NCBI GenBank assembly: GCA_009617715.1
Contig: VTFK01000263.1
Span: forward strand, 372,001 to 436,000
Direction of reading: 5' to 3'
DNA from: Plectrocnemia conspersa
Taxonomy: Eukaryota; Arthropoda; Insecta; Trichoptera; Polycentropodidae
Length of the DNA: 64,000 nt
Shown here: one piece after another, positions 13,430-27,500 of the stretch
Layout of the letters: each line of letters begins with the position of its first letter
Numbering within the stretch: the stretch's first letter is position 1
The notes under the pieces: model-generated
The model's database searches: none
Told to the model about the DNA's origin: nothing
What the model saw: the letters and a program-made list of their open reading frames with translations, nothing else
Program-made: the position numbers and the translations under genes

Positions 13430-13456
13430 AAAATGCCAATTTTTCATTGGCATTTT
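13430..13456. repeat. Perfect 11-bp hairpin
   Basis: AAAATGCCAAT, a 5-base loop TTTTC, then ATTGGCATTTT. It is a compact stem-loop in AT-rich DNA with no further context. Confidence 0.6.
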
Positions 13457-16400
13457 TGATGTTTTATTAATGTTAAATTCACTGTTTTTCATTTGTTTAC
13501 AAATATTTGATAATATAATATAATATGTATATTATGATATGTCAAAAACACATAATGGATTTTTCCCGCAGGGACTATGATAATATTAAGAGAAAAAAAA
13601 ATATATTAAAAAAAAAACTAAATATAATAAAATTTTCTAGCACATGTGTCTAGCGCTCGTCAAGTTACAAAGGCATTCTCATAGCTTATAACAAAATACT
13701 TTATTGTAATTGAAACAACAAGAGCTATTTGGACGATTATTAAAAATAAATTTATCAAAAACATGTAGTAGGATAAATTTTATTATATTATTGTAAATTA
13801 TCGCTACTTCTGGTTTTTTCCAAGCGATTTCAGATTTTTTTCAGTGCTTTTAACTATTTCTTAGGAAAAAGAAAATAATTTTGTCTAACTAGTTTGGCTT
13901 CCGGAAAAAACTGTTAAGAGCAAGTGCTATTCATTAAACATTTAAATAAGTTGTGGTACATAGAGCTCGAATTCAATCAAACCTTCAATAAATACAAGTA
14001 AGTAGTAAGACACTAAACACAAACAATTTTATTTTATATATATTTTTTCAATATATGGCACAATTTTTAATTATTTAAAACGATAATCATCCGCGAGCTT
14101 AGGAAAATATATGAAAACCAGATTTTAAATTATCAATTGGAATTATAATTATAGATATGGTAACAAGATGGCTACATTTTTGAATAATATGATTATATCG
14201 AAAACGTTATAATCATATAATCTAACAATCAAAAAGTAAAAAATATATTGCGAATCAACTTAAATGAAACACTATTTGATTCTATATAATTATAAAGTAG
14301 AAAGCGACAATCCAACAAAGCTTTGCAAAACAAAATTTAAAGACTAAAACACATTTAGTGCAACTTAAACTACATTTTAAAGTTTTTTTTATACAATTTC
14401 ATCTATAATCTTTAATATATAATATGTCTAGAAATAATACGCATTGTCTAAATTACTAATCGTATATTTTTTTCGACACTGAAAGAAAACGACAATGGTT
14501 TTGTTTATAGAGGGCCACCAGGTAGACATGCGCTTATTAAAGGTAGTGTACATTATAGGCATAGTTTAAAACATTAGTATATTTAAACCTTATTTTCAGT
14601 CATCCGAACTTTGAAGACAAATAAAAAAAGGCTTAATTATAAAAATATTGATAATAAGAGGATCAGACCAGTGGACCAGTAGAAATCAATGACTTTGCTA
14701 CTTCTACCATATTACACAGCAAATAATCTTTTACTTTAAATCTGATTCTGATTTCTGTATTTTATTAAAAAATGTTTATCTAACAGTTCTTCTGGCATTT
14801 AACTGGCTAAATTAATTAAATAAATCGACATTAAAACCTAAAAGATCATTTACTGATAACGAACAACTGCAAAATACCCTAGAACGTACTCGGACAAGAT
14901 GTTGCGATAAAGCGAACACGTGAAAACTAAACGTAAATAAATAAATGTATGCATTATTAAATTGGCCTATTATATAAAACTTATCTGAATAAACGGAATT
15001 CAGATATTATAGAAAAAAAGTGTAACTATAGAAAAGACAGTATTAAAAATGAACCCCTTTAGTGCCAAGATCTGATTTATTCTGCCTGCATATGTAACTT
15101 CATTCGACAGATAAAAAAATAATGTTTATTTTCTATAAAGCTTGGCGAATCACAAGCTATAAATATAAACATTTATTTGACTAGCGTGAATATGCGTGAG
15201 CAGGTAGCAAACACCCTCAAAATTTGACCATTGAGAGCCTATATTTTATTCATTTATATTATTATTTTATGTCCTATATATTTGTCACTTAAAAATTTTA
15301 GTGTAACTAATTTAAGAAACACCTAAATCATTTTGACATCAAATGAACTATGACTGTCAAAGAAGAAAGTATAATATATGTATATGCAGGCATAAGCTGC
15401 GAGTAGTGGAGCATAGGAATGTTGAGGCAACAATATAGCTAAATGTTGCCTCAACGAGACGACTGCATAGGATTAAACCATTTAACCTTGACCAGTAAGA
15501 TACAATTCATTTAATCTGCATGTTATTGAGAAGCATTAATAGGCCTAAAATTTAATAAATATTAAAAATAAATATTTATAATATTTAATTTTAAGTAAAA
15601 AAAAAGTTGTGAGATAGTTTATTATTATAAAAATGACAAAATATTATTTAAGAAGATGAAATAGATAAAATTTTACAAGTTCGTTAAACAAATCTTAACT
15701 ACCTAAAATAACAGGATCTGTTTAAATTTATTGTGATAATATTTATATTCTCTAATTAATTTGAAAAAACGTAAATCATTTGTTTTTCTTATAAAATCCT
15801 AGATTAATTAAAATTATTTACTTGTTAACTAACAGTATTATACTTATATATTATTATAAGCAGTTAGTTCGGTTAGCATTTTCGTTTTTTCGCTTTACTA
15901 TTATAAACAAATTATACGAAGAGATTTTTTTGTGTCAAACCATAAAAGGTATGCTAAATTTATTGACTGTAATTAATCTAATAGAATGTAATGAAATTTT
16001 CATTAAATTCAGCTTATACCATAAAACCGTACCCACTCTTTTGATCACCTGATATTTAACATCCACCCTTTTGATATTGTGGATCATTTGAATTCCATTT
16101 GAACCCTTACGGTAACCTTCACAGCGACATTTTAACCCTCCATGCTTCATCATAATGGATAAACGACATTTTTAGCCGTGGATATTTTGAGCTCACGACG
16201 TCGATAAGCGATCTTTCATCGCTATCAAAAGATATATTATATTCGTTTAGTGATCGGAAATTATTATACTATGCTAATCGCGCTTAGGATAATCATCACC
16301 CTTAATGTCTTCTCAACAAAATTGGTCTCCATAGTTAATGAAACGAACAAAATTTCGTTGAAAAGGTGTACGGTGAAATCTGACGTCTCTTTCTGAAAAC

Positions 16401-17376
16401 TCGGTCGCTAATTAACTGAGGCGTCGCAAATCGCTTCTCTGTTCCATGGGCTTTCCGAAATTCTACCCATTGAATCTGGCGTAATGTTTGTGACGTTCTA
16501 ATGAAGCGAAAGTTATGGCCTCTTTTCACGGTCTTGAAATAAGAGCAACCAGAAAACCTGTTCGTAATGGTGAAATTAATTCTGGATTTTCGCACCGGTC
16601 TATGGAAAATTTATGAATTATAATTTTGATTATTATACTTGTGTATATATTTTAAACTGATATTTGCAATAATTTTAAAATTTCAATGAATCTTATTAGT
16701 AATTTATGAATGCCTTATTTTATTAAAAAAAAGTAATGTTATTAAATAAAAATATAGGAATTACAGATATTTTAAATAACAATCTATGACTACATGTTAC
16801 ATAAAATAGCAATTTAAAATATTTTTTTGGTACATATGTTAGTAGGGTTGAAAAAATGATATATATTACGTTGTCAGGTTTTTTTAGTGGCGTGTAACAT
16901 ACCATTTTGTAGGAATGCATTTAAATTTAACATACACCACCGGATAGTAAATAGAGAGCGAATCTAGGCAACACGAAAAATCCATTTTGGTAAAATCACT
17001 ATTCGTTTGACGGAAACGAAGACCCTGCATATGGAGGCTTTATCAGGGATCAGATGTCTTTTCGGCGTAAATCTCTCTTGAAGAATCGTACATTCTGCGA
17101 GAAATGAAAGGATAGGAAAGGATACCTATACATAATCATATAAGAAGCTTTTTGATAAACTACAATGAAAATTGTGTACTTATATAACTTGTAAGATCTT
17201 TCACGTAATATCAAAATATATAAGCAATGATTTTAAATTTAAATTTTAAAATTAATAAAACATGAGTTTGCGGTACAAGATAAAAAATGGCTCTCCTAGC
17301 CTGTGCATAATGCAGCCGCTAAGAAAGATGGTTGCGGGAGAACATATTTTAATAAATCTTGAAGGCGTATACTCAC

Positions 17377-17568
17377 CCACAGGAGCATAGATCTATTCTC
17401 TCTCCACAAACCGCAGTATCCCAGAATTGCTGCTATTACAGCAAAAATTCCAGCAGTCAGGAGAGCATAAGCTGCCATAGGATAAGTGATCGTGCTCAAC
17501 AAAGTCACATATTGATGTTTCCATACGACAGTCCATAACCCGACGGCGAAAACTGCCAAACCAGCCAT
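17377..17568 (-). CDS. Tetraspanin, second coding exon (TM1 end, EC1, TM2)
   Basis: This 192-nt exon encodes residues 63-126. The acceptor is a pyrimidine-rich tract ending TTTTCAG just above 17568, and the donor is TGG then GTGAGT at 17376-17371. Both ends are phase 0. The product completes TM1 (MAGLAVFAVGLW), then the small extracellular loop (WKHQYVTLLSTITYP), TM2 (about residues 95-115, LLTAGIFAVIAAILGYCG) and the short cytoplasmic turn LWRENRS with the start of TM3. The cysteine in GYCG at the TM2 boundary and the charged turn after it match tetraspanins. Open sequence beyond the splice sites is intronic read-through and should not be annotated. Because the exon is a multiple of three, skipping it would keep frame but remove half of TM1, EC1 and TM2. 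Confidence 0.93.
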
Positions 17569-20500
17569 CTGAAAAGAAGAGATAAAATTTAAAAACAATT
17601 TCAAGCTTATGTTATTTTTTGCTTCGCAGCTTTGAAGCGCTGAAGCAAAGTTTCCGAATTCAGAACAGATTTCTTTTATGTACACTTTGCTGCAGCTGTG
17701 TGGAAAACTCGAGAGCTTCGAGTACCCGTCGCGCCGAAATTGTGTAAGAATATCTTACGTCTATATATTTTCCCCATAAAATACAAACTTTAGTAGTGAT
17801 TATCAAAGTTTTAAGAGCTTATGCATGACCTCAAATTTACGGAGAAATTAATACAAGGGCGCAAATTTTTTTGTTTTTTAATACAATAAAGGTAGAAATA
17901 AATGATAATATATTTTTATAGAATTATAATTAATATTTACTTCACATATTAAAATAGATAAAATATTTTAAAGACTCATACAAAATGAAGGTAATAATAT
18001 TTATTTGAAACTTTAAATATTTTTGTAGTTCAGCATTCTTAAAATTTCACCATTTTCTTTGCTGTACCTTTTCTCTTAAAAATACCTTTTTTTATATGCG
18101 TTATATTATTTTTAATGTAATAAAATTTAGATTCAAAACTTAATAACTAATCATTAGTTTATTAGCATTATCAAGGCAGATCTATTTGAGTACTTAGTAT
18201 CTTATATTGTGCACTAATTCTTTAGCATTCATTCGACTTTCAGATTACAGTTTGATATCCCGCTGGTAAAAAGATTGCGCTTTTTATTTCCTTCTTAAGA
18301 CAACATAATATATGAAGCATATACATATTTTTCATTGATGTGCAGTTAAATTCTAATCCTAAAAAAAAGCGCACCGCTGTTTACTTATTATGTTTGCAGT
18401 CTTAAAATTATGTTTAAAAAATAAATTATTAATGCGTTTTTGTTTGCAAAGAAAAATAATGCTTGTACAAAACTACAAAATTCGAAAGAAAACCATTTAC
18501 TTTTATTATTATTTTTACAATATATTTTACAGTTTATAAAAAAACTGGTATTTTAATTTGGGTTAATATTTATATTTTTATTTAATATTTATTTTATTAT
18601 TTTTTTAACGAGGGGTAATCTTAAAAAATACCACCAGCTAATGCGAACAAAATCTGGTTATAATTTGAGGTTTACGACTGTCCCTTCAGTATCCGCTTTA
18701 ACGCATTTTTGTATGGGAATAGTACTTTTATACTACTCAGTTTTAAAGTGTTCATTACTTTGACACGGGTCAACCAACTTTAAGCAGCAATCTGGCAAGT
18801 TCCGCCTTTAAGATATGAACTGACCCTGACTCTTGTTTATTTTAAATCTACAATTTTATACTGTTAATGGACGTCTGCTCGGATGCACAATATCTTTTGT
18901 TCACGCTGACGAGAAAAAATTAATTAGTTTTATGAGCCTTTTTTAAGCGATTTTTCTTATTTTGACGCAGCATAATGCAACTTAAAAACTAATAAAATGA
19001 ATGATAAAACACAGAAAAGTATAAGAATGATTGAAACGTTCTTTTTTATATTTAACAAAAGATATTATAGTTTTGAACGATTTTAATATTTCAACACTGT
19101 ATTTACAGAAAACAATAATATATACATGTTATGTTTAAAATTGAGGCGAAATTCAGTTTTTAAAGTTGAATTCTGCATATATCTTGAATTCCTAAACATA
19201 ATAATATATGTGAATGGGTTTAATGTATTATATATTGAACAACCTTTGTGTATTTTTTCTAGATACATTTTTATGGTGCATTATTATTTTATATTTTTCA
19301 GTCGAAATAGAGAAAGTATGAAGTTATTGTTCCTTCAGAGCTTTTAAAAACATTTTGTTAAATTTTATATTTAATTATCACCGTTGGAATTATTTAGTCG
19401 GACTTCTTTATCCACTGTATTAAGACCATGAGCCAAGTACGTGACACGTGCAACTTAAAAATTCGTTTCCGAATTTGCTTTTACCTTTAAGTCCGGTAAT
19501 ATTAAGATGAGGGACGTGACTCGAAGCCCTTATTTATTATTCGAAATATTTCGATAAAATAACGAGCCTTAAGTCAAATGCCATATTTAAAACAAAAATG
19601 TGAATATTATAAAATGTTAAAATTATTATTATTATTTTTAAAGCGTTATAACATATTCAGATGCTAGGCGAATTACTATGTAATAGTAGTAGTTATATGC
19701 AAATATTGAATTATTACGTAATGGTTGTTAAATTCAGTTACGTTAGTTTTTTTTACAAAAAATAAATAATTGATAAAGACAAACCAGTTTGCTTATCTTT
19801 GTCTTTGCATTTCCTAATATTTATTTTATTAATTTATTTAGCTAATATAAGTAAATTTAATCGAAACCTTTTCTATACAAGGCAACATGTTAATTGGTCT
19901 TATTTACTATTTTTTTAGGTATAGGCATATTAGCAGCAATCTTTAAATTATCAGCTATTGCTTTATTTATTAAATTTCTTTAATTATATTTACATCTAAT
20001 TCATCAGTACTGGTTCTTTTTTTTAATTTAAAAAATATGTTGAGAATTTCTTCTAAATATACTGATATAAATTATCTGAATTTCACACTTAATATTTCAT
20101 TATTGTTTTGTACTAATTTATTAAACTGAGGTATTGAATTCCCTATTTCTTCTATTCTCTCAATGTAGTGTGTATTCATATGAGGATCTTTATATATGTA
20201 TATTTTCATAAATTTACTATATGTTTATTATGTAGTAGTTTATCGTTATAATATTAAAAAAATAAATACTGGATCTCAATGGACAAGTATCGAGTGTTTT
20301 TTGCGCGTAGAAAAAATATTTTAAGCTACCTAATTATCATGATTGATTGATCATAACTATGTCTGTATTTCAAGATACAGTGGCGTGTTTTTTAATACAA
20401 AGTTTATAAAATTAACTTTTAAAGTTAGTATTTTCGTTGCTGAAAATACACTGTGGAAATTTTTAGTTGATTGATAAATAAAAGATTTAAACTACACCCT

Positions 20501-21361
20501 ATATTTTTTTAGAAAAAAGTAGTATACCTGTTTATAAGTACCGCGCGGTCTAAAGTGGCACTCTATCATTTTCACAATAAACTTTTATCGTATTTTTTAT
20601 GCCATTTTCATAGTCTCGACCAGAGGAGGTGTACAACGAAATTTAACTAGCGCTTTATTGCGCGCGTCGGCGTTTCGCGATTCTAATCCAATTTTACGGC
20701 TCACTTTAGCACTCGGCTACGGGGGGTCCTTTTAGGATACTGTGTCTAGGAATTCAATCCAATTTTATGGTGTCTTGTCGAACTGACTGAGTACGTGCAA
20801 TGGTCCGAGCCTCGTCATAACGCCCGTCTCACGTACCTCGAATATATCACATCCCTTGTGCCGAAGTCATAAATTCAAACGTGCTTATCAAGAAGACAAA
20901 GGGTTTTGTATATGCTAATCTTTATACGATCCTATATAAATATTTTTTGAAAGTAAAACCGAACATGGCGACGCATACCCTGAAGTAGAGATGGTTTTGT
21001 GCAAATATTTTTTCTTCAATAAACACGAATTTTAGTGGATGTGATTTTGGGGCAAAAAAAGAGCCAGAAGTGCGAAAGAAACAATGACGAAGCTTTTAGA
21101 ATAATAAAATGTATTACGTAAAATCAAAATGTGGCATATAGTCCTTGATTTTAAGCTAAAAATTCTGGTACTTAAAACATATATCGTGTAGGAAAATCTA
21201 CAGCATTAAAAAGCTTATAGTTAGTGGTAAAATAAAAAATGATTCAAGGTTTTATCAAAGAATCAGGAGACTTGAAGAAGAATCTATAGTAAATTAAGCT
21301 AAGAAGTGATTGTGATTCACAAATTATTAATTTTATTTTAATAATTCATCACGATATTTAT

Positions 21362-21545
21362 TCATGAGATAAGAAATATCTAGGAAATCCTAATTTTTAA
21401 TCCAAAAAAATCATAATTAAAATTATATTAAACTCACTAATTCCGATCTCATTGATAATATAGTAATTTAAAAAAAACACGGGTTCATATGGGATTCAAA
21501 CCCAGGTCTTTCAGGTATTCGATCTATTGTGCTGATAATACGATA
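21362..21545 (-). mobile_element. SINE-like tRNA-derived repeat, copy 1
   Basis: Read on the minus strand it has a tRNA-like B box (CCTGGGTTTGAATCCCATAT) followed by an AT-rich body including GGATTTCCTAGATATTTCTT. The B box and body match copies at 48170-48375 (minus) and 55470-55640 (plus), though much diverged. The A-box region is degraded. This is a degenerate Pol III-type SINE family by structure; the family name is unknown. Confidence 0.55.
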
Positions 21546-24500
21546 ATGTTGATCATATTTTAATTAATATTTTTACAGTATGAAAAAATATTTGTAGTAC
21601 AGTATGAAAAAAATCGACACGTGTTTGATATATGAACATGTTATTCTACCATAAAACGACAATTTGACACTTGTCATGTTTATGTTTAGCCCTTGAACCG
21701 CTTTTGTTTGTTTTCGTCCCTTTTATTTATCACATCGATCTACGTAAATATTTACTGTAAACCTAAACAGCCTAACGCGAACTGTGAATAAATGATTTGT
21801 AATGATTGTAACTGGATTACATATATGTGATGTATTGATATATTCACATGCTTTGTTGATACCGTTGTTGTTGTAATGGCTTTTTCTAGGAAAATAATAT
21901 TTTGGTACATTTACCAGTTACCGCCTCGTATGATGGATGATGTTGTTATTGAAAAATATCTCACTTTGTTGTGCATGAATTTGTAATATGCGAGGGGAAT
22001 TATTATTATATTATACTCATACAATAATAACTTTTGTGTATTTGTATATTATAGTGTCCATAGTTTTTTATTTATCAAAATATGAGCTATGTATTAGTAA
22101 TTTAATCATCAAAGCTTAAATCAAATAAAATATTATATCTTATACTTTAACCATATTGCCCAAGATTTGCTTTGTAAAGGTATGTATTATGTGTACCATA
22201 AAGCTATATATGTTACAAAGAAATATGGAAGATTTGTTTAAGAAAGGATGAAATGATATTCACGAGTGTCTCCGGTTCGCATCGTAAAAATGTGTGCATT
22301 CATCCCTTTGTCCTAGTATTTCGTCATGTTATGAGTTTTTACGAATTCGTCTTTTTCGTTTTGCTGTCACAAACAAACGCATTTGTGCCAGTCACAAAGC
22401 TGAAATATTTTTACGGTGCTTCACCGACTTTTCATTGCGCCCTTTGACAATCAAAGCAAAAAAAAGATTCACACTCGCTTTGAAATTTATTTTTTGCAAC
22501 GAAAAATTATATTTTTAATACGTATTTGATTTTTTAAACGTTTGCCATTGTGGCATCCGTTTTAGATGAAATTACTCGGTAAAAACTGCAAAGATGCGAA
22601 GGGTATTGCAGAGTTATGCGTTTTTGTATTCAATTTGTTCTGGCGTAATTCTAGGGATGTTGAGCAGCCATTATGCAAACGAAAGCTCAAAGCTTTAAGA
22701 GCGTAAACCCAACTTTTATATTGCGCCATTTAGACACACACATTTTCAGAGGAAATCCATAGATTTATTTCGTTTAAGAATTTTTTTACGGGGAATTGGG
22801 GATAAACTATACTTGTATAATTTACTATATTATATTTTTAATTGTTTGTAAGAAGTTTATTTAATCGATTACAATATAACAAGTATATGTTACATAAATA
22901 GTGTGTAAGTGCTCAAGTAGAATATAATAAAATATATAATATTTTTTTAACTCACCCCCATCCTACCCTTCTATTATGAACTTATCTACCACCTCCCGTA
23001 TACATGTGTACCTATAAAATTTTAGTCTCGCCATAAAATTTCGGCTCCTGGTGAAATGTAGCATGTATTGGCAAAGAAACATAAATCTAAACGAGGCGAC
23101 GCAAAAGGGACATGTCCTTTGCGAGTGTATGAAGAGAGTTTGGAACCCTTTTTTGTTGGTTCCAAGACCGTGAAAGGTAATGACTGGGTGGTACGGTGGG
23201 TGGTTTTTGGCGTGTTTCGACCCAGCAAACGCGTCGAGTTCAAACCCTAACCAAATTAGATTCTGTCGCTTGCCATTCTATGGTCAGCAAAAAAATACGA
23301 GCACTCGAAACGTATTAGCACTCGCGAAGAGGCCAATGTTGTAATGGACGTTTTTGCTGGTGGAGAATTTGCAAGAACGAGAATCAAATGCAAATTGTTG
23401 CCGAGTTAAATTAGAGGCGAGGTGGAATAAATTAATTGTAAAAACGGTGATTTAAAATGGTATAAATACATATAAATTAGGGATGGTATACAATTTTGAT
23501 ACACTATACTACACACTTTTTTGTGGTAGAGTCGTGTATAGTAGCAGTAATAATATAAAAAATAAATGTCAATATCAAGTAGTGTCTTTAAACTATTATA
23601 TATCTTTAATCCATATATTTTTTCAGTAGTTTATATAACGCAAAACTGAAAGATGTTCTTAAATGTAACTCTATATTTGTCAAATTTGTATGGCGGACAA
23701 CGAATTATGATTTTATTTTAATTTATTTAATTTTTCAATGACACTCGAATTTTATAATTAAGATCTAGCTTTTGAATATATATGATTATTATAACATGGC
23801 TTTAGGAAAAGTATTATTAATTAATATACACTCCTGAGTGGAGTTAACCAATCCTAATTAATAAAATGCCGATTAATTTATTTGTTACAATAAAAAATGA
23901 TCAGTCACTAAATTACATAAAAATAAATCAATTTTTAATAAGATTTTAGACTACTGTTAATTAAAGGCTTACAAAATACTTTTATTTTTTTATTTTATAA
24001 AATTATCACTTTATATTTTTTTACGATTAAATATTTCCATCGTTCATCCTGAAGCCGGTGCTTGTCGCAATTGTCAAATCTGCGTATTTCAAATTGGTCT
24101 AAAATTGGAAAGGCTCTTCCTTTACATTTGCAAACGAGTCACGCGTTTTACTAATGTACAGATGGGTTCAAAAATGTATGTGCGTATACTCGCGTAAAAG
24201 CTATTCATATATTTTATAAATGTGATAAAAATAATATAATGCTATGTATTGTACTTTTTACAAAAAGAAATATGAGCATCTTGACTTAAATAGTGAAAAC
24301 TTTTAGGGGTATTAAATTAAAATTAAGAAAAACAATTTTTAAGTTTTAAATATGTTCAAAATATAAAATAAAAACCCTTAAGTAATATAAATTGGTGCTT
24401 CAAACGTGTTGCAACTACAAACTCATTTGGGTGGCAATTAAAATAGACCAGATTTGAAACTCACGAAGGATAAAGTGATTTAATTGGCCGGAGGTCTTTA

Positions 24501-27500
24501 AATGACTCTATGTTTAATGTTTATAATTAGTGCCATTATTATGACAAATCTGGCAAAAAAATTAATTTCTATAATATTTAATACTATTTTTAAATTTTAA
24601 ATTTCGCAAAAATATCGCTGTAACTAGGCATTCTAATTTCTCGAGAAATGAGAATTCTCGACTTCACTTCTCAAATTTTTACAGAAACTTTTGGATTATC
24701 GAAAAAGAAAAATAGCCCTAAATTGTTTTGCATTCTGCGTAATTTATTCTTATCAAAGCGGGTTTTTAGATCACCAAAGCAAAGATAAAGTCGCCGGCCG
24801 GTTAGAGTAATAATTGTTGTTCATTCAAATACTTTTGATCATTCGAGAAATTATGCATATTTTTAAACATCTGGCACAAACACCTTCAAAAAGGTATCTT
24901 TTCTTTTTATATCTTGAGCAAAAAAAATAAGCCGAGTTTGAGTGTTATAAATTTGTTACCAATTATTAAAAATATTTATACAAAAAAGGCAGTGGTTGTC
25001 AACATTAAATAAATATTTGTACAAATTTAATAATATGTAATAAAAAATACTTAAAAATATTATAAAAATAAGAATTCTCGAGAAGAAAAACTAATTGTAA
25101 CAATCACTATAGAGATTATTTCTCATTTTAATACATACTAACAGAATAAAATAATTAAGAAAATGGATAAAGAAATTACCATGATACAAAATAATCATTT
25201 AAAATATACATATACAGTTTGAGAAACAGAAAAACTGTAACATTTTTTGTTTTCCCTTTATATTTATTATACGATACCAAATTATGAATTTTACAATAAT
25301 TTTGCAGATTGGAATAAACGCTAGTGTAAGTATATTATATATGATTGGGATTTTTTAAGTGTAATCAAAGACGATAATACTTAATGTAGACCTCACGTTA
25401 CATTAAACAACTAAAGAGAGATCTGCCATACAAAAAAGGTAGCGCAATAAAGAATATAAAAATCGCGCGAAACACCTAATATTGAACAATAACCACAAAC
25501 GTTCAAATGCCATTTATAATTAACAATTTTAATACCACGAAGTAAAGCGCCAGAGACAAAACGTCCCACTTTGCATCAATATGTGTTTGTTTTTCGAACC
25601 CTTTGGGAGTCTGGAGCCTCTTTCTCAGATGAAGGTCAAGGAATGAGGGTGTGTTCACTAAGATAGCGCGATTGGTTTTCAATTATCATCGTCAGCAATT
25701 CTTCAAGGCTTCCTTGAAAGATCATTATAAAATGTGTGATACGAAGAGACGATCGAGAGAAAATCTAAAGAACGTTGAAATTGAGCTTTAAGTTTTATTC
25801 TCCAAATTTCAGCTAAAATTTTTTACTATGGACTGCACGAGATATACATTTTTTTAAATTTATAAAAACATATGTAGAATTTAATTATTATATATTTTAA
25901 AATTATTATCCCCGAAATAAATTAGATGCCCCGAAGCCGGAAGAGAATTTTACTATTGGTTCCACTTCAACATGAAGCCAGTATTTAGAGCTGCTGTTTC
26001 AAATATTAAAATAGCTAACATGATTAAAAATAATTATAAGATGACGATGAGAAACAAACGCAGAGAATTTTAATAGATTGCGTTGAGGTTAGTCATGTTA
26101 TTCTCTATATTTTTTTGAACCATTCCGTGCCTCTCACACAGAATTTGATTATTCCAGACGCTTCGGAAAACACAAAGGGCTTAAGCGAAAATTTGTTTTG
26201 CATTCGGAACGCTCGATGACATTCGATAAGAGCATTAAGGCCACGACGGGCCCTTGACTTCGTAGCAAGGGATCGAGTGGACGTCTGTTGTTCCAACAAA
26301 AGTCCTTTAAAGCCATCGCTTCCCGTAATTGAAGTCAGTGGCTGAGAAAGCTCTTGGCTTCGCAATTATTTACCGGCATTTTAGAGCCGCGGACCGTTGA
26401 GTTTCCGGCACAGGGTTCTGAAAAGTCTCCGTTTCAATGGAACCGGTGAATAAAAAACACTCGAAATCGCCCGTTCGGAATTGATTCGGCACTAGCTTCG
26501 GTTTGTTTCACTCCTTTCGAAAACGTATAATTAACCCGGCTTGCCGTCTTTCTTTTCTCCTTTCTGGTGAACTAAAGGTTTTTTATGTCGGAAGCTGTAC
26601 GAGTTTTTCATTAAGCTGGCCTGTGTGCGACCACAAAGATCTTCTGAGCGAAGAATTGACGTTAATTTAAAAGCAATTTCGATCGAATATATACTACACA
26701 TAATTATTAAATATTTGATCCAACTATTTGACAAAATAATATCTAACTTAACTGTAATGCAAAAGTGATATATTTTAATTAGACGAAATAAAGTTTCACT
26801 CATAATCGTTTTAAGGTCATGTTAAAAGTTTTAAAATTACATTTTTTCATTGTATTTTTTTTGCAAAAAGGCCAGAGATTTAGTAGGTCAGATTTTCTTG
26901 TATATTTCAGAATAAAAGTAATCATAATACATTTTTTTACTATTTATTAAAACGCAATTTTACTAAATCTAACAATCATTTAATCAAAATTTAGAAAACC
27001 ACATGTAATTGAATTTTTTTGATTTTTGCTCCCATTCATATTTGCAAATATTTTTGTATTTTTCTTTTACTTATATTAGTTTGCCAATAAAAAATCTTTA
27101 TTGATATTACACATGATACATAATACTATTCGTATCTTAAAGAGAATAAGTAACAGCTTTATTATAATTTATAGTATACAAGAAAAACGTATTTTATTAG
27201 CATTTTCAACATTATCGTTTTGTTAAAGATGTTAATAAAATAGGATATAAAAATTATTTTATTTAAAGCTAAAAAATAGAGCAATCACAAAAACTAAAGA
27301 GCAAAAAATTACCGGAAAAATAGACGAATGCTTCTAGTTAAGTTAAAGTTTATTAAGTAATTTAGAAAATTCCTCGCGGTCGTATTCCTGAGATTAAAGC
27401 CATCAACCCCGACTAATACATCCATTAGATTAGACCTTTGGAACTACTCAGCACTTTATTTAAATAAGGTACATTTCATAGAATATATAAATAGTAATCT

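Larger units (their letters stand above)
2501..17376 (-). other. Tetraspanin intron, 14.9 kb
   Basis: Intron between the second and third coding exons, bounded by GTGAGT at 17376-17371 and TTCCAG at the 2501 end. It is mostly very AT-rich, with homopolymer A/T runs and ATTT/TA microsatellites (3183-3232, 8763-8780, 10761-10779, 10987-11003). Special content is the Harbinger-like copy (11260-12220), the candidate plus-strand exons near 4411-4557 and 5653-5913, and a small hairpin at 13430-13456. GC-richer islands without convincing coding sequence lie at about 6890-7340, 9420-9900 and 16060-16600 and could be regulatory. The rest shows nothing recognisable. Confidence 0.75.

Noticed and set aside
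16335..16595. 86-codon minus-strand basic frame
   Set aside because: It starts at GTG rather than ATG, no domain is recognised, and the length is at chance level.
23022..23250. Overlapping open frames on both strands around 23.0-23.25 kb
   Set aside because: Several frames are open at once because of local GC content; none starts with a supported ATG or splice site.
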